Shown: positions 34,461 to 42,911 of the stretch, piece by piece
Layout: every line of letters begins with the position of its first letter
Numbering within the stretch: the first letter of the stretch is position 1
Assembly (NCBI RefSeq): GCF_008365295.1
Contig: NZ_CP043505.1
Span: forward strand, 3,100,001-3,164,000
Origin: Agromyces intestinalis
GTDB lineage: Bacteria; Actinomycetota; Actinomycetes; Actinomycetales; Microbacteriaceae
Length of the DNA: 64,000 nt
Reading direction: 5' to 3'
Program-made: the position numbers and the translations under genes
Notes under the pieces: generated by a model
Seen by the model: only the letters and a program-made list of their open reading frames with translations
What the model was told of the DNA's origin: nothing
Database searches by the model: none

Positions 34461-35699
34461 GTGAGCGAGACCGTCGCCGGGCCGTCCATCGAGGACTTCG
34501 AACGAGCGCGCGACATCGTGTCCGCCGTGGCGCGACGCACGCCCATGGAATCGTCGCGTCACCTCGCGGGCCGCCTCGGGGTGCCCGTCTACCTCAAGTG
34601 CGAGAACCTGCAGCGCACCGGCTCGTACAAGCTCCGCGGCGCCTACCACCGCATCTCGGCGCTGACGGCCGACGAACGCGAACGCGGTGTGGTCGCCGCC
34701 TCCGCCGGCAACCACGCGCAGGGTGTCGCCTACGCGGCGCGCGAGCTCGGGATCCGGGCGACCATCTTCATGCCGGTCGGCGTCGCGCTGCCCAAGCTCG
34801 AGGCGACGAAGTCGTACGGTGCCGACGTGGTGCTCGCGGGTGACTCGATCGGCGAGACGCTGCAGGCCGCGGCCGAGTTCGCCGAGCGAACCGGCGCGGT
34901 GATCATCCCTCCGTTCGACCACGTCGACGTGATCGCCGGGCAGGGCTCGCTCGGCCTCGAGATCCTCGAACAGGCACCGGATGCCGCGACCATCGTCGTG
35001 GCGATCGGCGGCGGAGGTTTGGCCGCCGGCGTCGCGAGCGCGGCGAAACAGCGTGCCGCACAGCTCGGGCGCACCATCCGCGTCATCGGGGTGCAGGCTG
35101 AGAACGCGGCGCCGTACGTCGCGTCGCTCGCCGCCGGGGAGCGACGCGATGTGCCGGTCGTGCCGACCATCGCCGACGGCATCGCCGTCTACCGGCCCGG
35201 GGTGCTCAACTTCGACATCATCCGCGACACGGTCGACGAGGTCGTGACCGTCAGCGAGGACGACATCGCCCGCGCGCTGCTCGTGCTGCTCGAGCGCGCG
35301 AAGCTCGTCGTCGAGCCGGCTGGCGCGGTCGCCGTCGCGGCGCTGCTCGCCGGCAAAGTGCTTGCCGACGGCCCGATCGTGGCGGTGCTGTCGGGCGGCA
35401 ACATCGATCCGCTGCTCATGCAGCGGGTGATCTCGCACGGGCTCGCGGCGTCGGGCCGCTACCTCACCGTTCGCGTCGGCCTGCCCGACCGCCCCGGCCA
35501 GCTCGTGCGGGTCGCCGAGCTGCTGGCCGGCACGCACGCGAACGTCGTCGAGGTGCTGCACACCCGGCATGGCCGCGGCCTGCAGATCTCGGAGGTCGAG
35601 ATCGACATCTCAGTCGAGACCCGTGGGCCCGAGCACCGAGCCGAGGTCGTCGAGGTGCTGCGCCGCGCGGGATACGAGCCCGTCGTGCTGGACGACTGA
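34461..35699 (+). CDS. ilvA: Threonine ammonia-lyase with ACT domain
   Basis: 412 residues. PLP enzyme making 2-oxobutanoate and ammonia from threonine. PLP lysine in TGSYKLRGAYHRIS (about residue 56), ASAGNHAQGVAYAAREL, glycine loop VAIGGGGLAAGV and VLSGGNIDP. The C-terminal ACT-like domain (about 335-412: YLTVRVGLPDRPGQLVRVAELLAG) is the single-domain type of TdcB/short IlvA rather than the double ACT of E. coli IlvA. GTG 34461 is chosen for its distance from AGAAGAGGGG; GTG 34455 would overlap the upstream stop. Confidence 0.93.
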   Translation: MSETVAGPSIEDFERARDIVSAVARRTPMESSRHLAGRLGVPVYLKCENLQRTGSYKLRGAYHRISALTADERERGVVAASAGNHAQGVAYAARELGIRATIFMPVGVALPKLEATKSYGADVVLAGDSIGETLQAAAEFAERTGAVIIPPFDHVDVIAGQGSLGLEILEQAPDAATIVVAIGGGGLAAGVASAAKQRAAQLGRTIRVIGVQAENAAPYVASLAAGERRDVPVVPTIADGIAVYRPGVLNFDIIRDTVDEVVTVSEDDIARALLVLLERAKLVVEPAGAVAVAALLAGKVLADGPIVAVLSGGNIDPLLMQRVISHGLAASGRYLTVRVGLPDRPGQLVRVAELLAGTHANVVEVLHTRHGRGLQISEVEIDISVETRGPEHRAEVVEVLRRAGYEPVVLDD

Positions 35700-35729
35700 G
35701 GCGCGGCGCGGCGCGGCCGGCCGGGTCGG

Positions 35730-36221
35730 TTACTGGCCGGCCCAGGTGTCGACGCCGGTGATCTCGACGGCGATCTCGCGGCCGTTGGGGGCGGTGTAGC
35801 TGGTCTTCTCGCCGACCCTGAGGCCGAGGATGGCCGCGCCGAGCGGCGACTGCTCGCTGAACACGTCGAGCTCGGAGTCGCCGGCGATCTCGCGGCTGCC
35901 GATGAGGAAGGTCTCTTCGTCGCCGGCGATGATCGCGGTGATGACGGTGCCGGCCTCGACGATGCCCTTCGAGGCGGGCGCCTCGCCGACCTCGGCGGTC
36001 TTCAGCAGTTCGGTGAGCTGACGGATGCGGGCCTCTTGCTTGCCCTGCTCGTCTTTGGCGGCGTGGTAGCCGCCGTTCTCCTTGAGGTCGCCCTCCTCGC
36101 GCGCGGCCTCGATGCGCTTGGCGATCTCACTGCGGCCGTGCGTCGAGAGGTGCTCGAGCTCAGCGGCGAGTCGGTCGTAGGCCTCCTGCGTGAGCCAGGT
36201 GACGGTGGCTTCCTGCGCCAT
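35730..36221 (-). CDS. greA: Transcription elongation factor GreA
   Basis: 163 residues. N-terminal coiled coil with the tip acidic motif in REEGDLKENGGYHAAKDEQ (residues about 40-58; canonical ENAEY reads ENGGY here) and a C-terminal FKBP-like domain (GTVITAIIAGDEETFLIGS..SPLGAAILGLRVGEKTSY). GreA stimulates RNA polymerase to cleave backtracked transcripts. GGAGGG precedes the ATG, and TATTCA on the minus strand is a plausible -10. In M. tuberculosis greA (Rv1080c) also lies next to the DUF4307 gene. Confidence 0.95.
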   Translation of the reverse strand: MAQEATVTWLTQEAYDRLAAELEHLSTHGRSEIAKRIEAAREEGDLKENGGYHAAKDEQGKQEARIRQLTELLKTAEVGEAPASKGIVEAGTVITAIIAGDEETFLIGSREIAGDSELDVFSEQSPLGAAILGLRVGEKTSYTAPNGREIAVEITGVDTWAGQ

Positions 36222-36235
36222 GTCGCACCCTCCGG

Positions 36236-36241
36236 TGAATA
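36236..36241 (-). promoter_or_regulatory. Candidate -10 for greA
   Basis: TATTCA on the minus strand, about 14 nt before the ATG, leaving a short leader with GGAGGG. Confidence 0.4.
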
Positions 36242-36281
36242 GACGTGTCGCCCCGACGACTGTCGAGGCGAAGCCTCAATT

Positions 36282-36737
36282 CTAGACCACCCAGCACTGG
36301 GCGACCAAACCCGTGTTCGCCTCCATGGCGGTTCGCACGCGTTCGGTGAAGTTGCGGATCGGTGAGTCGGACGCCGGGATCTCGACGATCTTCCAGCCGA
36401 CCACCGTGTAGTCCTCGTTGAGCGCCTGGATCGCGCAGGCCGTGTCGTTGCCGGGTGGCACCGACAGCTTCCAGGTCACCTCGACCGCGCGCTCGTCGGG
36501 CAGCAGTGCGTGCGCGAGGTCGGTGGCCTGCACCTGCGGTTTGGAGCCGTCGAGGCCGGCCCATACGACCCACGCGACGATCACGATCGCGGCGAACACG
36601 GCCGCGCCGACGATGATCAGCCGGTCGCGGGTGCGATTCGGCCGGGTGCGCCCGTACCGTGCGTCGAGCGCGGCGGTCGCGGGAGCGGATGCTTCGGGGT
36701 CGGATGCATCGGGCCGCGGGGCCTCGGCACGGTTCAC
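36282..36737 (-). CDS. DUF4307 domain membrane protein
   Basis: 151 residues from a GTG with GGAAGGAG upstream. A 40-residue cytoplasmic start, one membrane helix (IIVGAAVFAAIVIVAWVVW, about 42-60) and an extracytoplasmic domain with a Cys pair (DTACAIQAL and AQCWVV) that may form a disulfide. Function unknown. It corresponds by position and domain to Rv1081c, next to greA. Confidence 0.9.
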   Translation of the reverse strand: MNRAEAPRPDASDPEASAPATAALDARYGRTRPNRTRDRLIIVGAAVFAAIVIVAWVVWAGLDGSKPQVQATDLAHALLPDERAVEVTWKLSVPPGNDTACAIQALNEDYTVVGWKIVEIPASDSPIRNFTERVRTAMEANTGLVAQCWVV

Positions 36738-36808
36738 TCCCGGCTCCTTCCGGACTCGATCGACTAGGCTTCCTCAAGCCTAATCCGCCCGTGAAGGGAC
36801 CCCGCACC

Positions 36809-37111
36809 GTGCCGCTGCTCGCGAACCTCGCCCTCGTCGCCACAGAGAACCAGGACGAGTTCGATCCCGACGCCGTCACGCCCGGCATCATCGGCTTCAT
36901 CGCCACGTTCCTCATCATGGCGGCCGTGCTGCTGCTCGTACTCGACATGGTGCGTCGCATCCGCCGGGTCAACTATCGGGCCGAGGCGAACGCGCGACTC
37001 GACGCCGAAGAGGCCGAGCAGGCCGCGCGGGCCGAGCTCGCGAGCGACGTCGACGGAGAGGACATCGACGGCGGAGCATCCGAGCCGCCGGCCGAGCCGC
37101 CCGCCCGCTGA
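36809..37111 (+). CDS. Small single-span membrane protein
   Basis: 100 residues from GTG 36809 with AAGGGA 10 nt upstream (an in-frame GTG at 36791 is less likely). A short exterior N-terminus (PLLANLALVATENQDEFDPDAVTPG), one membrane helix (IIGFIATFLIMAAVLLLVLDMV) followed by RRIRRVNYR and an acidic, Glu/Asp/Ala-rich cytoplasmic tail. By position it matches the small protein Rv1083 of mycobacteria. Function unknown. The mycothiol S-conjugate amidase gene that lies between DUF4307 and this protein in mycobacteria is missing here. Confidence 0.75.
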   Translation: MPLLANLALVATENQDEFDPDAVTPGIIGFIATFLIMAAVLLLVLDMVRRIRRVNYRAEANARLDAEEAEQAARAELASDVDGEDIDGGASEPPAEPPAR

Positions 37112-37127
37112 GCCGATCCGTCCCGCG

Positions 37128-37943
37128 TCAGGCGACCGCGTGGTACGCGGGGGAGAGGGCGATGAGCAGGGTCGCCGTCCAGTGGCAGAGGAACGCGAGC
37201 ACCGTGCAGACGTGGAAGATCTCGTGGAAGCCGAAGTGGCCGGGCCACGGGTTCGGCTTCTTCACCGCATAGACGATGGCGCCGATCGTGTACAGCACAC
37301 CGCCGACGATGACGAGCACCATCATCGCGATGCTCGCCTCGAGCAGATCGCCCAGGTACATGACCGCAGCCCAGCCGAGCAGCAGGTAGATCGGCACGTA
37401 CAGCCAGCGCGGTGCGTGGATCCAGAAGACCCGGAAGCCGATGCCGAGCAACGCCCCGCCCCAGACGAAGGCGAGCAGCACGAAGCCCTTCTCGGGGGGC
37501 AGTGCGAGCAGGGCGAGCGGCGTGTAGGTGCCCGCGATGAGCAGGAAGATGTTCGCGTGGTCGACGCGCTTCAGGATCACCTTGGTGCGCGGCTTCCAGT
37601 TGAACCGGTGGTAGAGCGCCGAGTTGCCGAACAGCAGCATCGACGTGAGCGTGAATACCGCGCTCGCCCACTTCGCCCACGGGCCCTCGGCGAGCGCGAT
37701 CAGCACGATGCCGGCTGCGATCGTCACCGGGAACGTGCCCGCATGGATCCAGCCGCGCCACGTCGGCTTCAGCTCGGCCGGGTCGGAGATCGACGCATCC
37801 AGCAGCGGGATGTTCGGTAGATCGGGCCCGTGCTCGTCGCGCGCGACGGCACGATCGTCGGGGTCTTCGGGGGCGACCGGGCGGGTGAGCTCGTCTGCGA
37901 AGTCCGCGGAGTCCGCGGAATCACGCTGGCGCTTCGGGGTCAT
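37128..37943 (-). CDS. Hemolysin III / PAQR-family membrane protein
   Basis: 271 residues with seven predicted membrane helices after a 75-residue charged N-terminal tail. Conserved PAQR features are NSALYHRFNW with ILKRVDHANIFLLIAGTYTPL, and the C-terminal HFGFHEIFHVCTVLAFLCHW, whose His residues form the zinc site with the earlier His. The family includes hydrolase-like receptors; hemolysin is a historical label. It matches Rv1085c, upstream of and divergent from the prenyl transferase (Rv1086), exactly as here. ATG 37943 is supported by TACGCT 6 nt upstream. Confidence 0.9.
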   Translation of the reverse strand: MTPKRQRDSADSADFADELTRPVAPEDPDDRAVARDEHGPDLPNIPLLDASISDPAELKPTWRGWIHAGTFPVTIAAGIVLIALAEGPWAKWASAVFTLTSMLLFGNSALYHRFNWKPRTKVILKRVDHANIFLLIAGTYTPLALLALPPEKGFVLLAFVWGGALLGIGFRVFWIHAPRWLYVPIYLLLGWAAVMYLGDLLEASIAMMVLVIVGGVLYTIGAIVYAVKKPNPWPGHFGFHEIFHVCTVLAFLCHWTATLLIALSPAYHAVA

Positions 37944-37949
37944 GCGCCA

Positions 37950-37955
37950 AGCGTA
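37950..37955 (-). promoter_or_regulatory. Leaderless -10 for the HlyIII gene
   Basis: TACGCT on the minus strand, 6 nt, then ATG at 37943. Confidence 0.5.
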
Positions 37956-38004
37956 GGGCGTGGTCGTGCCGTCATGCTGTGAGTGCGCCGATCTCACCGG
38001 GCGG

Positions 38005-38010
38005 TACCGT
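38005..38010 (+). promoter_or_regulatory. Leaderless -10 for the prenyl transferase
   Basis: TACCGT, 6 nt (AGGAGC), then the GTG at 38017. An AGGAG is present but only 1 nt from the start, too close to act as a Shine-Dalgarno. Confidence 0.5.
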
Positions 38011-38016
38011 AGGAGC

Positions 38017-38805
38017 GTGCAGCACAGCGATCGACCGAACTCGGGTCGAGGCATCCTCTACCGCGTCTACGAGCAGCGGCTCCGGCGTGGTCTCGACACC
38101 GCGGGGCTGCCTCGCCACGTCGCGATGATCATCGACGGCAATCGGCGCTGGGCGAAGCAGCTCGGATACGATTCGGTGTCGCACGGGCACCGTGCGGGCG
38201 CGGCGAAGATGCGCGAGTTCCTCGAGTGGTGCGATGACCTCGGCATCCAGGTCGTCACCCTCTACCTGCTCTCGAGCGACAACCTGGTGAACCGCGAGAA
38301 CGCCGAGCTCAGCGACCTGTTCGAGATCATCGCCGACCTCGCCGAGGAGCTCAGCCACTACCGCGACTGGCGGGTGCAGCACGTCGGCAGCGACGCCGGG
38401 CTGCCCGCACCGCTCGTGGCCGCCCTCGACGCAGCCGAGCACCGCACCGCCGACAAGCCAGGCCTGCACGTCAACCTCGCGGTCGGCTACGGCGGGCGCA
38501 CCGAGATCACCGACGCGATGCGCGCCATCGTCGCCTCCCACCACGCCGAGGGACGCAGCCTTGAAGACCTGGCCGAGCGGCTCACGCCCGACCTCATCGG
38601 AGAGCACCTGTACACGGGCGGCCAGCCCGACCCCGACCTGGTCATCCGCACGTCCGGCGAGCAACGGCTCAGCGACTTCATGCTCTGGCAGTCGGCGCAC
38701 AGCGAGTTCTACTTCGTCGAGGCGCTCGGCCCCGACCTGCGGCGCGTCGACTTCCTGCGGGCGCTGCGCGACTACACGAACCGGCACCGGCGCTTCGGCG
38801 GGTAG
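38017..38805 (+). CDS. cis-Prenyl transferase (UppS/Z-FPP synthase family)
   Basis: 262 residues. Motifs: AMIIDGNRRWAKQLG (catalytic Asp and Arg), SHGHRAGA, LYLLSSDNLVNR, and the C-terminal DLVIRTSGEQRLSDFMLWQSAHSEFYFV with substrate-binding Arg-Ser. The genomic position beside HlyIII and the length match M. tuberculosis Rv1086, which makes short Z,E-farnesyl diphosphate rather than undecaprenyl diphosphate; assignment to that subtype here is by context. The product feeds the lipid carrier for cell-wall synthesis. Confidence 0.92.
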   Translation: MQHSDRPNSGRGILYRVYEQRLRRGLDTAGLPRHVAMIIDGNRRWAKQLGYDSVSHGHRAGAAKMREFLEWCDDLGIQVVTLYLLSSDNLVNRENAELSDLFEIIADLAEELSHYRDWRVQHVGSDAGLPAPLVAALDAAEHRTADKPGLHVNLAVGYGGRTEITDAMRAIVASHHAEGRSLEDLAERLTPDLIGEHLYTGGQPDPDLVIRTSGEQRLSDFMLWQSAHSEFYFVEALGPDLRRVDFLRALRDYTNRHRRFGG

Positions 38806-38920
38806 CGCCGCGCCCCGCGCGCCGCATGCGGGCCGCTGTGCCCCCTGATCACGGGTGCCGCAAGGGGTGATCCGCGGCATCCGCGATCTGCCATGATGAG
38901 CCACGAGGAGGACGAACGCC

Positions 38921-40039
38921 GTGACGCTCGACGCATTCAACGCCGGATTCACCGATGAGCCCGGGTACCTCGACTACGGACGGGTCGGTCCGTTGGCGAC
39001 CGTCGCGGCCGAGGAGACCCTCGCCTTCACCCAGGTGCTGCAGCGTGCGCGCCACGGCAGCCTCGACGCGATCAACGAGCAAGACGCACGCTTGCGCGAC
39101 GCGGTCGCTGCGCTCACCGGGGTGCCGGCCGACCGGGTCGTCGCGCAGCCGAACACCACGCAGGGGCTCATGCACGCGATGTTCGGGCTGACCGGCACGG
39201 TGCTGCTGTCCGCCGACGAGTTCCCGAGCATCCCGATCGCTGCGGTGCGCGCCCAGGAGGCGCTGCACGCGGTGCAGCCGCTCTGGCTCGAGACCGACCA
39301 CGGCAAGGTCACGCCGGGCGGAATCAGAGAGCAGCTCGAGCACAACGTCGCCGCCGTCGCGGTGAGTCTCGTCGACTCGCGCACCGGGTACCTGTGCGAC
39401 CTCGAGGGAATCCGGCAGGTGATCGGCGACCGGCTGCTCATCGTCGACGCGATCCAGGGCTTCGGCGTGGTGGATGCCCCGTGGGAGACCGCCGACGTCG
39501 TCGTCTCGGGCGGGCAGAAGTGGTGCCGGGCCGGATGGGGCACGGGGTTCATGGCGCTCAGCGATCGCGCCCTCGAACGGCTGACGCCCGTGTTCTCGGG
39601 GTTCTCGGCAACCGAGGAGGCCGAGCCGTGGGGCCACGTGCCGCCGCCGGCACCCGACGCGCGCGCCTACCGCGTGACCAACCCCGACCCGATCGCCGAG
39701 GCCCGGTTCGCCGCGACGCTCGAGGAGATCGCCGCCACGGGGGTCGAGACCATCAACGCGGCGGTCGCCGAGAACGTGAGCGCGGCGATCGAGCTCGCGG
39801 ATGAGTTCGCGATCCCGGTCGCGTCCTCGCGCGACGAGCGCGAGCGTGCGGGCATCGTCGTGCTCGAGCCGCCGGCCGACCAGGTGACGGTGCTCAGCGC
39901 CTCGCTGCACAATCACGGCGTGACCGCATCGACCCGGCTCGGCACGGTGCGCCTCAGCGTGCACTCGGCGACCTCGACCGAGACGCTCGACATGCTGCGC
40001 GCGGCGTTCGTCTCGTACGGGAGCGCGGCGACGTACTGA
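38921..40039 (+). CDS. Class V aminotransferase-fold PLP enzyme
   Basis: 372 residues. Fold type I. The PLP lysine is in VVVSGGQKWCRAGWGTGFMAL (about residue 200), the ring-stacking Asp in LIVDAIQGFGVVDAP, and QPNTTQGLMHAMFGL holds the phosphate. Similarity is to the kynureninase/cysteine desulfurase/isopenicillin-N-epimerase group. There is no obvious cysteine on the catalytic loop of a desulfurase, so a lyase, epimerase or aminotransferase remains possible. CGAGGAGG upstream supports the GTG start. No functionally linked neighbour is apparent. Confidence 0.8.
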   Translation: MTLDAFNAGFTDEPGYLDYGRVGPLATVAAEETLAFTQVLQRARHGSLDAINEQDARLRDAVAALTGVPADRVVAQPNTTQGLMHAMFGLTGTVLLSADEFPSIPIAAVRAQEALHAVQPLWLETDHGKVTPGGIREQLEHNVAAVAVSLVDSRTGYLCDLEGIRQVIGDRLLIVDAIQGFGVVDAPWETADVVVSGGQKWCRAGWGTGFMALSDRALERLTPVFSGFSATEEAEPWGHVPPPAPDARAYRVTNPDPIAEARFAATLEEIAATGVETINAAVAENVSAAIELADEFAIPVASSRDERERAGIVVLEPPADQVTVLSASLHNHGVTASTRLGTVRLSVHSATSTETLDMLRAAFVSYGSAATY

Positions 40040-40101
40040 CCGGGCGAACCGATCAGGGGCCCCGGCGACGGGCGGTCGGATGCTCCGCACTGCCGGGCTC
40101 G

Positions 40102-40119
40102 TGTGAACACCATGTGAAC
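40102..40119 (-). promoter_or_regulatory. Candidate PHO box upstream of phoH2
   Basis: Read on the minus strand, GTTCACA occurs twice with an 11-bp period (complement of TGTGAAC at 40102-40108 and 40113-40119). This matches the direct-repeat unit GTTCACC recognised by actinobacterial PhoP. A TAACGT hexamer lies 50 bp downstream (40169-40174). Confidence 0.55.
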
Positions 40120-40168
40120 GACTCGCTCGCCGACGCGTGTCGGTGCGGCGGATGTCGGCGGCTGGTCG

Positions 40169-40174
40169 TAACGT
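40169..40174 (+). promoter_or_regulatory. Candidate -10 for phoH2
   Basis: TAACGT, giving a leader of about 100 nt before the GTG at 40283. No good -35, which would fit an activator-dependent promoter. Confidence 0.4.
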
Positions 40175-40282
40175 CTGCGGCATCGGGCAAGGTGTCCGAT
40201 CGAGCCGGGTCGAACCGCTCGAACGAGAGGTCCGACCGGGCGCGAGAGCCGAGCGGGATTCCGCTCGGGGTCAGGAGCGACT

Positions 40283-41680
40283 GTGACCTCACTTGAGTCG
40301 TCGAAGGCCGTCGGTCGGAACGCGGGGAGCGCAGCTGCGCGGCCCCGCGTCGTCGTCTCCGAGGCATCCGATGCCGTCGTGGAGCAGGCCGAACGCACCT
40401 ACGTGCTCGACACCTCCGTGCTCCTGTCGGATCCCCGGGCGCTGTTCCGCTTCGCGGAGCATCCGGTCGTGCTGCCCGTGGTGGTGATCACCGAACTCGA
40501 GTCCAAGCGCAACGACCCCGAGATCGGGTACTTCGCCCGGGCCGCGCTGCGGATCCTCGACGACCTGCGCGTGACGCACGAGCGGCTCGACTTCCCGATC
40601 CCCGTCGGCGACGACGGCGGGTCGCTGCGGGTCGAGCTCAACCACTCGAGCCCGTCGGTGCTGCCGAGCGGCCTGCAGCTCGGCGACAACGACTCGCGCA
40701 TCCTGGCGTGTGCGGCCAACCTGCAGAACGACGGCGTGCCGGTCACGATCGTGTCGAAAGACCTGCCGCTGCGGGTGAAGGCGGCCGCGATCGGCGTCGA
40801 CGCCGAGGAGTACCGAGCCGAGCTCGCGATCGACAGCGGGTGGACGGGCATGGCCGAGCTTGCGCTCGGGTCGAACGACATGGCGAAGCTCTACGAGCAC
40901 GAGCGGCTCGAGACCGCCGAGGTCGAGGCGTACCCGGTGAACACGGGGCTGGTGATCCACTCCGACCGCGGGTCGGCGCTCGCGCGGGTCGTCGGGCCGC
41001 GCGAGGTACGGCTGGTGCGCGGCGACCGCGACGTGTTCGGGCTGCACGGTCGGTCGGCCGAGCAGCGGCTCGCGATCGACCTGCTGCTCGACCCCGAGAT
41101 CGGCATCCTGTCGCTCGGCGGCCGTGCCGGTACCGGCAAGTCGGCGCTTGCGCTGTGCGCCGGACTCGAAGCCGTGCTCGAGCGGCGCCAGCACAAGAAG
41201 ATCATGGTGTTCCGCCCGCTCTACGCCGTCGGCGGGCAGGAGCTCGGGTATCTGCCCGGCGACCAGGGCGAGAAGATGAACCCGTGGGCGCAGGCCGTGT
41301 TCGACACCCTCGGCTCGGTGGTCAGCGACAACGTGCTCGACGAGGTCGTCGACCGGGGCATCCTCGAGGTGCTGCCGCTCACGCACATCCGCGGCCGGTC
41401 GCTGCACGATGCGTTCGTGATCGTCGACGAAGCCCAGTCGCTCGAGCGCAACGTGCTGCTCACGGTGCTCAGCCGCATCGGGCAGAACTCGCGGGTCGTG
41501 CTCACCCACGATGTGGCGCAGCGCGACAACCTGCGGGTGGGGCGGCACGACGGCGTGGCATCCGTCATCGAGACGCTGAAGGGGCATGCGCTGTTCGCGC
41601 ACATCACGCTCACCCGCAGCGAGCGCAGCGCGATCGCGGCGCTCGTGAGCGAACTGCTCGACGGGGCGGAGCTGGCGTAG
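40283..41680 (+). CDS. phoH2: PhoH2: PIN-domain RNase fused to PhoH ATPase
   Basis: 465 residues. A 36-residue variable start, then a PIN domain (about 38-170: [12 protein letters not shown] with first acidic residue, [31 protein letters not shown]) and a PhoH P-loop domain (about 240-465: Walker [10 protein letters not shown] near 278, [19 protein letters not shown], Walker [12 protein letters not shown] near 383, [12 protein letters not shown]). Mycobacterial PhoH2 is an ATP-dependent RNA helicase/RNase. Classified as a toxin-antitoxin member in mycobacteria, but no small antitoxin gene overlaps its 5' end here; the 243-bp upstream gap has no convincing ORF. A PHO box suggests control by phosphate. 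Confidence 0.93.
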   Translation: MTSLESSKAVGRNAGSAAARPRVVVSEASDAVVEQAERTYVLDTSVLLSDPRALFRFAEHPVVLPVVVITELESKRNDPEIGYFARAALRILDDLRVTHERLDFPIPVGDDGGSLRVELNHSSPSVLPSGLQLGDNDSRILACAANLQNDGVPVTIVSKDLPLRVKAAAIGVDAEEYRAELAIDSGWTGMAELALGSNDMAKLYEHERLETAEVEAYPVNTGLVIHSDRGSALARVVGPREVRLVRGDRDVFGLHGRSAEQRLAIDLLLDPEIGILSLGGRAGTGKSALALCAGLEAVLERRQHKKIMVFRPLYAVGGQELGYLPGDQGEKMNPWAQAVFDTLGSVVSDNVLDEVVDRGILEVLPLTHIRGRSLHDAFVIVDEAQSLERNVLLTVLSRIGQNSRVVLTHDVAQRDNLRVGRHDGVASVIETLKGHALFAHITLTRSERSAIAALVSELLDGAELA

Positions 41681-41722
41681 GGGCGCGGCCGGGCCCGGCC
41701 GGTGCGCTGCGCCGGTCGGCGC

Positions 41723-42352
41723 TCAGCCGTAGAGCTTGGCGTCGTACGACGGGCCGTAGTAGGCCTCGAGCGCGGCGAGGTCGTCGTCGGGGCGTTCGAG
41801 GGTCTGGGCGATGACGGCGCGGCGGGGTGCGGCGTCGGGGGTCCAGGTGTCGGGCTCCCACGTCTTCGAGCGCAGGAACGCCTTCGAGCAGTGGAAGAAC
41901 ACCTCGTCGACGGCGACCTCGACGACGAGGTGGGGCACGTGGCCGCGCACCTCGAACCGGTCGGCGTAGGGCGCGTCGCGCAGCACGCGGGCGCGGCCGT
42001 TGATGCGCAGCGTGTCGCCGCGGCCCGGGATCACGAACACCAGCCCGATGTGGGGGTTCTCGAGCAGGTTGTGGAATCCGTCGGCGCGCCGGTTGCCGGG
42101 CCGCTCGGCGAGCGCGATCGTCGTGTCGTCGAGCACGAGGGCGAGGCTGCCGTCGGGGTCGCCCTTGGGGGAGACATCCGCGTTGCCCTGGGCATCGGCG
42201 GTCGCGACGAAGCACAGCGGGGATGCCTCGAGCCACTGCCGATCGATCGGATGCAGTCGGTGGCGGGTCTTGTTGCGGGCGGCCGGCAGGGGGCTGCCGA
42301 TCAGCTGTTCGAGTTCGGTTGCGGACGTGACCGGGATGCCTCCGTGACCCAT
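41723..42352 (-). CDS. PPOX-class flavoprotein (MSMEG_1061 type)
   Basis: 209 residues. Pyridoxamine 5'-phosphate oxidase-like split beta-barrel that binds FMN. Key stretches are SPLCFVATADAQGNADVSPKGDP, ALAERPGNRRADGFHNLLENPHIGLVFVIPGRGDTLRINGRA and FFHCSKAFLRSKTWEP. The subfamily is abundant in actinobacteria and often F420- or FMN-dependent; substrate unknown. It starts 9 bp after the MarR stop on the same strand, so the two form an operon. Confidence 0.88.
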   Translation of the reverse strand: MGHGGIPVTSATELEQLIGSPLPAARNKTRHRLHPIDRQWLEASPLCFVATADAQGNADVSPKGDPDGSLALVLDDTTIALAERPGNRRADGFHNLLENPHIGLVFVIPGRGDTLRINGRARVLRDAPYADRFEVRGHVPHLVVEVAVDEVFFHCSKAFLRSKTWEPDTWTPDAAPRRAVIAQTLERPDDDLAALEAYYGPSYDAKLYG

Positions 42353-42361
42353 GCCTCCAAC

Positions 42362-42820
42362 CTACGCCCGGGGAATGGGGGTGCTGTCGCCGGGGCGCGC
42401 GAATTCGGTGGTGAGCGTGTCGAGGGCGCCGAGGAGCGCGGCGGTGGTCTCGGGTCCGAGGACGGCGCGCATCCGGCGGTCGAAGGCCATCGCGTCGTCG
42501 TGGATGCGGGCGAACGCGGCACGGCCCTCGTCGGTCAGCTCGATGCACTGCACCCGGCGGTCGTCGGGGTCGCGGGTGCGGTGCACGAGCCCGGCGTCCT
42601 CGAGGTTGCGCACGTGGTGGGTGAGCGTCGCATCGCTGATGCCGACCGCGCGGGCGACCTCGCGCTGGGTGGGGTGCACGGCCTCGTCGAGGGCGAGGAG
42701 GATGAACCAGGTGGCGCGGTTGAGGCCGTGCGCGGCGAGCATGCGTTCGAACTCGCGGTACACCACGTGCGTGGTCTCCCACAACGACATGCCGATCGGT
42801 CGGGCGCCTCGGGTCTTCAT
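42362..42820 (-). CDS. MarR family transcriptional regulator
   Basis: 152 residues. Winged helix with recognition helix in PTQREVARAVGISDATLTHHVRNLEDAGLVHRTRDPDDRRVQCIELTDEGR (about 50-100), where DDRR is the wing. It is divergent from the FAD oxidoreductase. A set of CATTYGATG repeats lies in the shared promoter region. The start ATG 42820 is 6 nt after TAGGCT. Probably a repressor of itself, the PPOX gene and the oxidoreductase. Confidence 0.9.
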   Translation of the reverse strand: MKTRGARPIGMSLWETTHVVYREFERMLAAHGLNRATWFILLALDEAVHPTQREVARAVGISDATLTHHVRNLEDAGLVHRTRDPDDRRVQCIELTDEGRAAFARIHDDAMAFDRRMRAVLGPETTAALLGALDTLTTEFARPGDSTPIPRA

Positions 42821-42826
42821 ATGGGG

Positions 42827-42832
42827 AGCCTA
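42827..42832 (-). promoter_or_regulatory. Leaderless -10 for marR
   Basis: TAGGCT on the minus strand, 6 nt, then the ATG at 42820. Confidence 0.5.
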
Positions 42833-42835
42833 GAC

Positions 42836-42882
42836 CATTCGATGCAAAAACATTTGATGTCGAATCATTCGATGTCTAACGT
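42836..42882 (+). promoter_or_regulatory. MarR operator repeats and FAD-oxidoreductase promoter
   Basis: CATTYGATG occurs three times with an exact 15-bp period (42836, 42851, 42866). The third overlaps the palindrome TCGAAT-C-ATTCGA (42860-42872). The promoter TTGATG (-35, 42854-42859), 17-bp spacer, TAACGT (-10, 42877-42882) is built through these repeats, so a bound MarR dimer would occlude it. Confidence 0.65.
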
Positions 42883-42911
42883 TGTGCGGACGACACGGAA
42901 GGAACAGACGG

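Noticed and set aside
40040..40282. Possible antitoxin gene before phoH2
   Set aside because: No open frame with an RBS and sensible composition; the region reads as a regulated leader.
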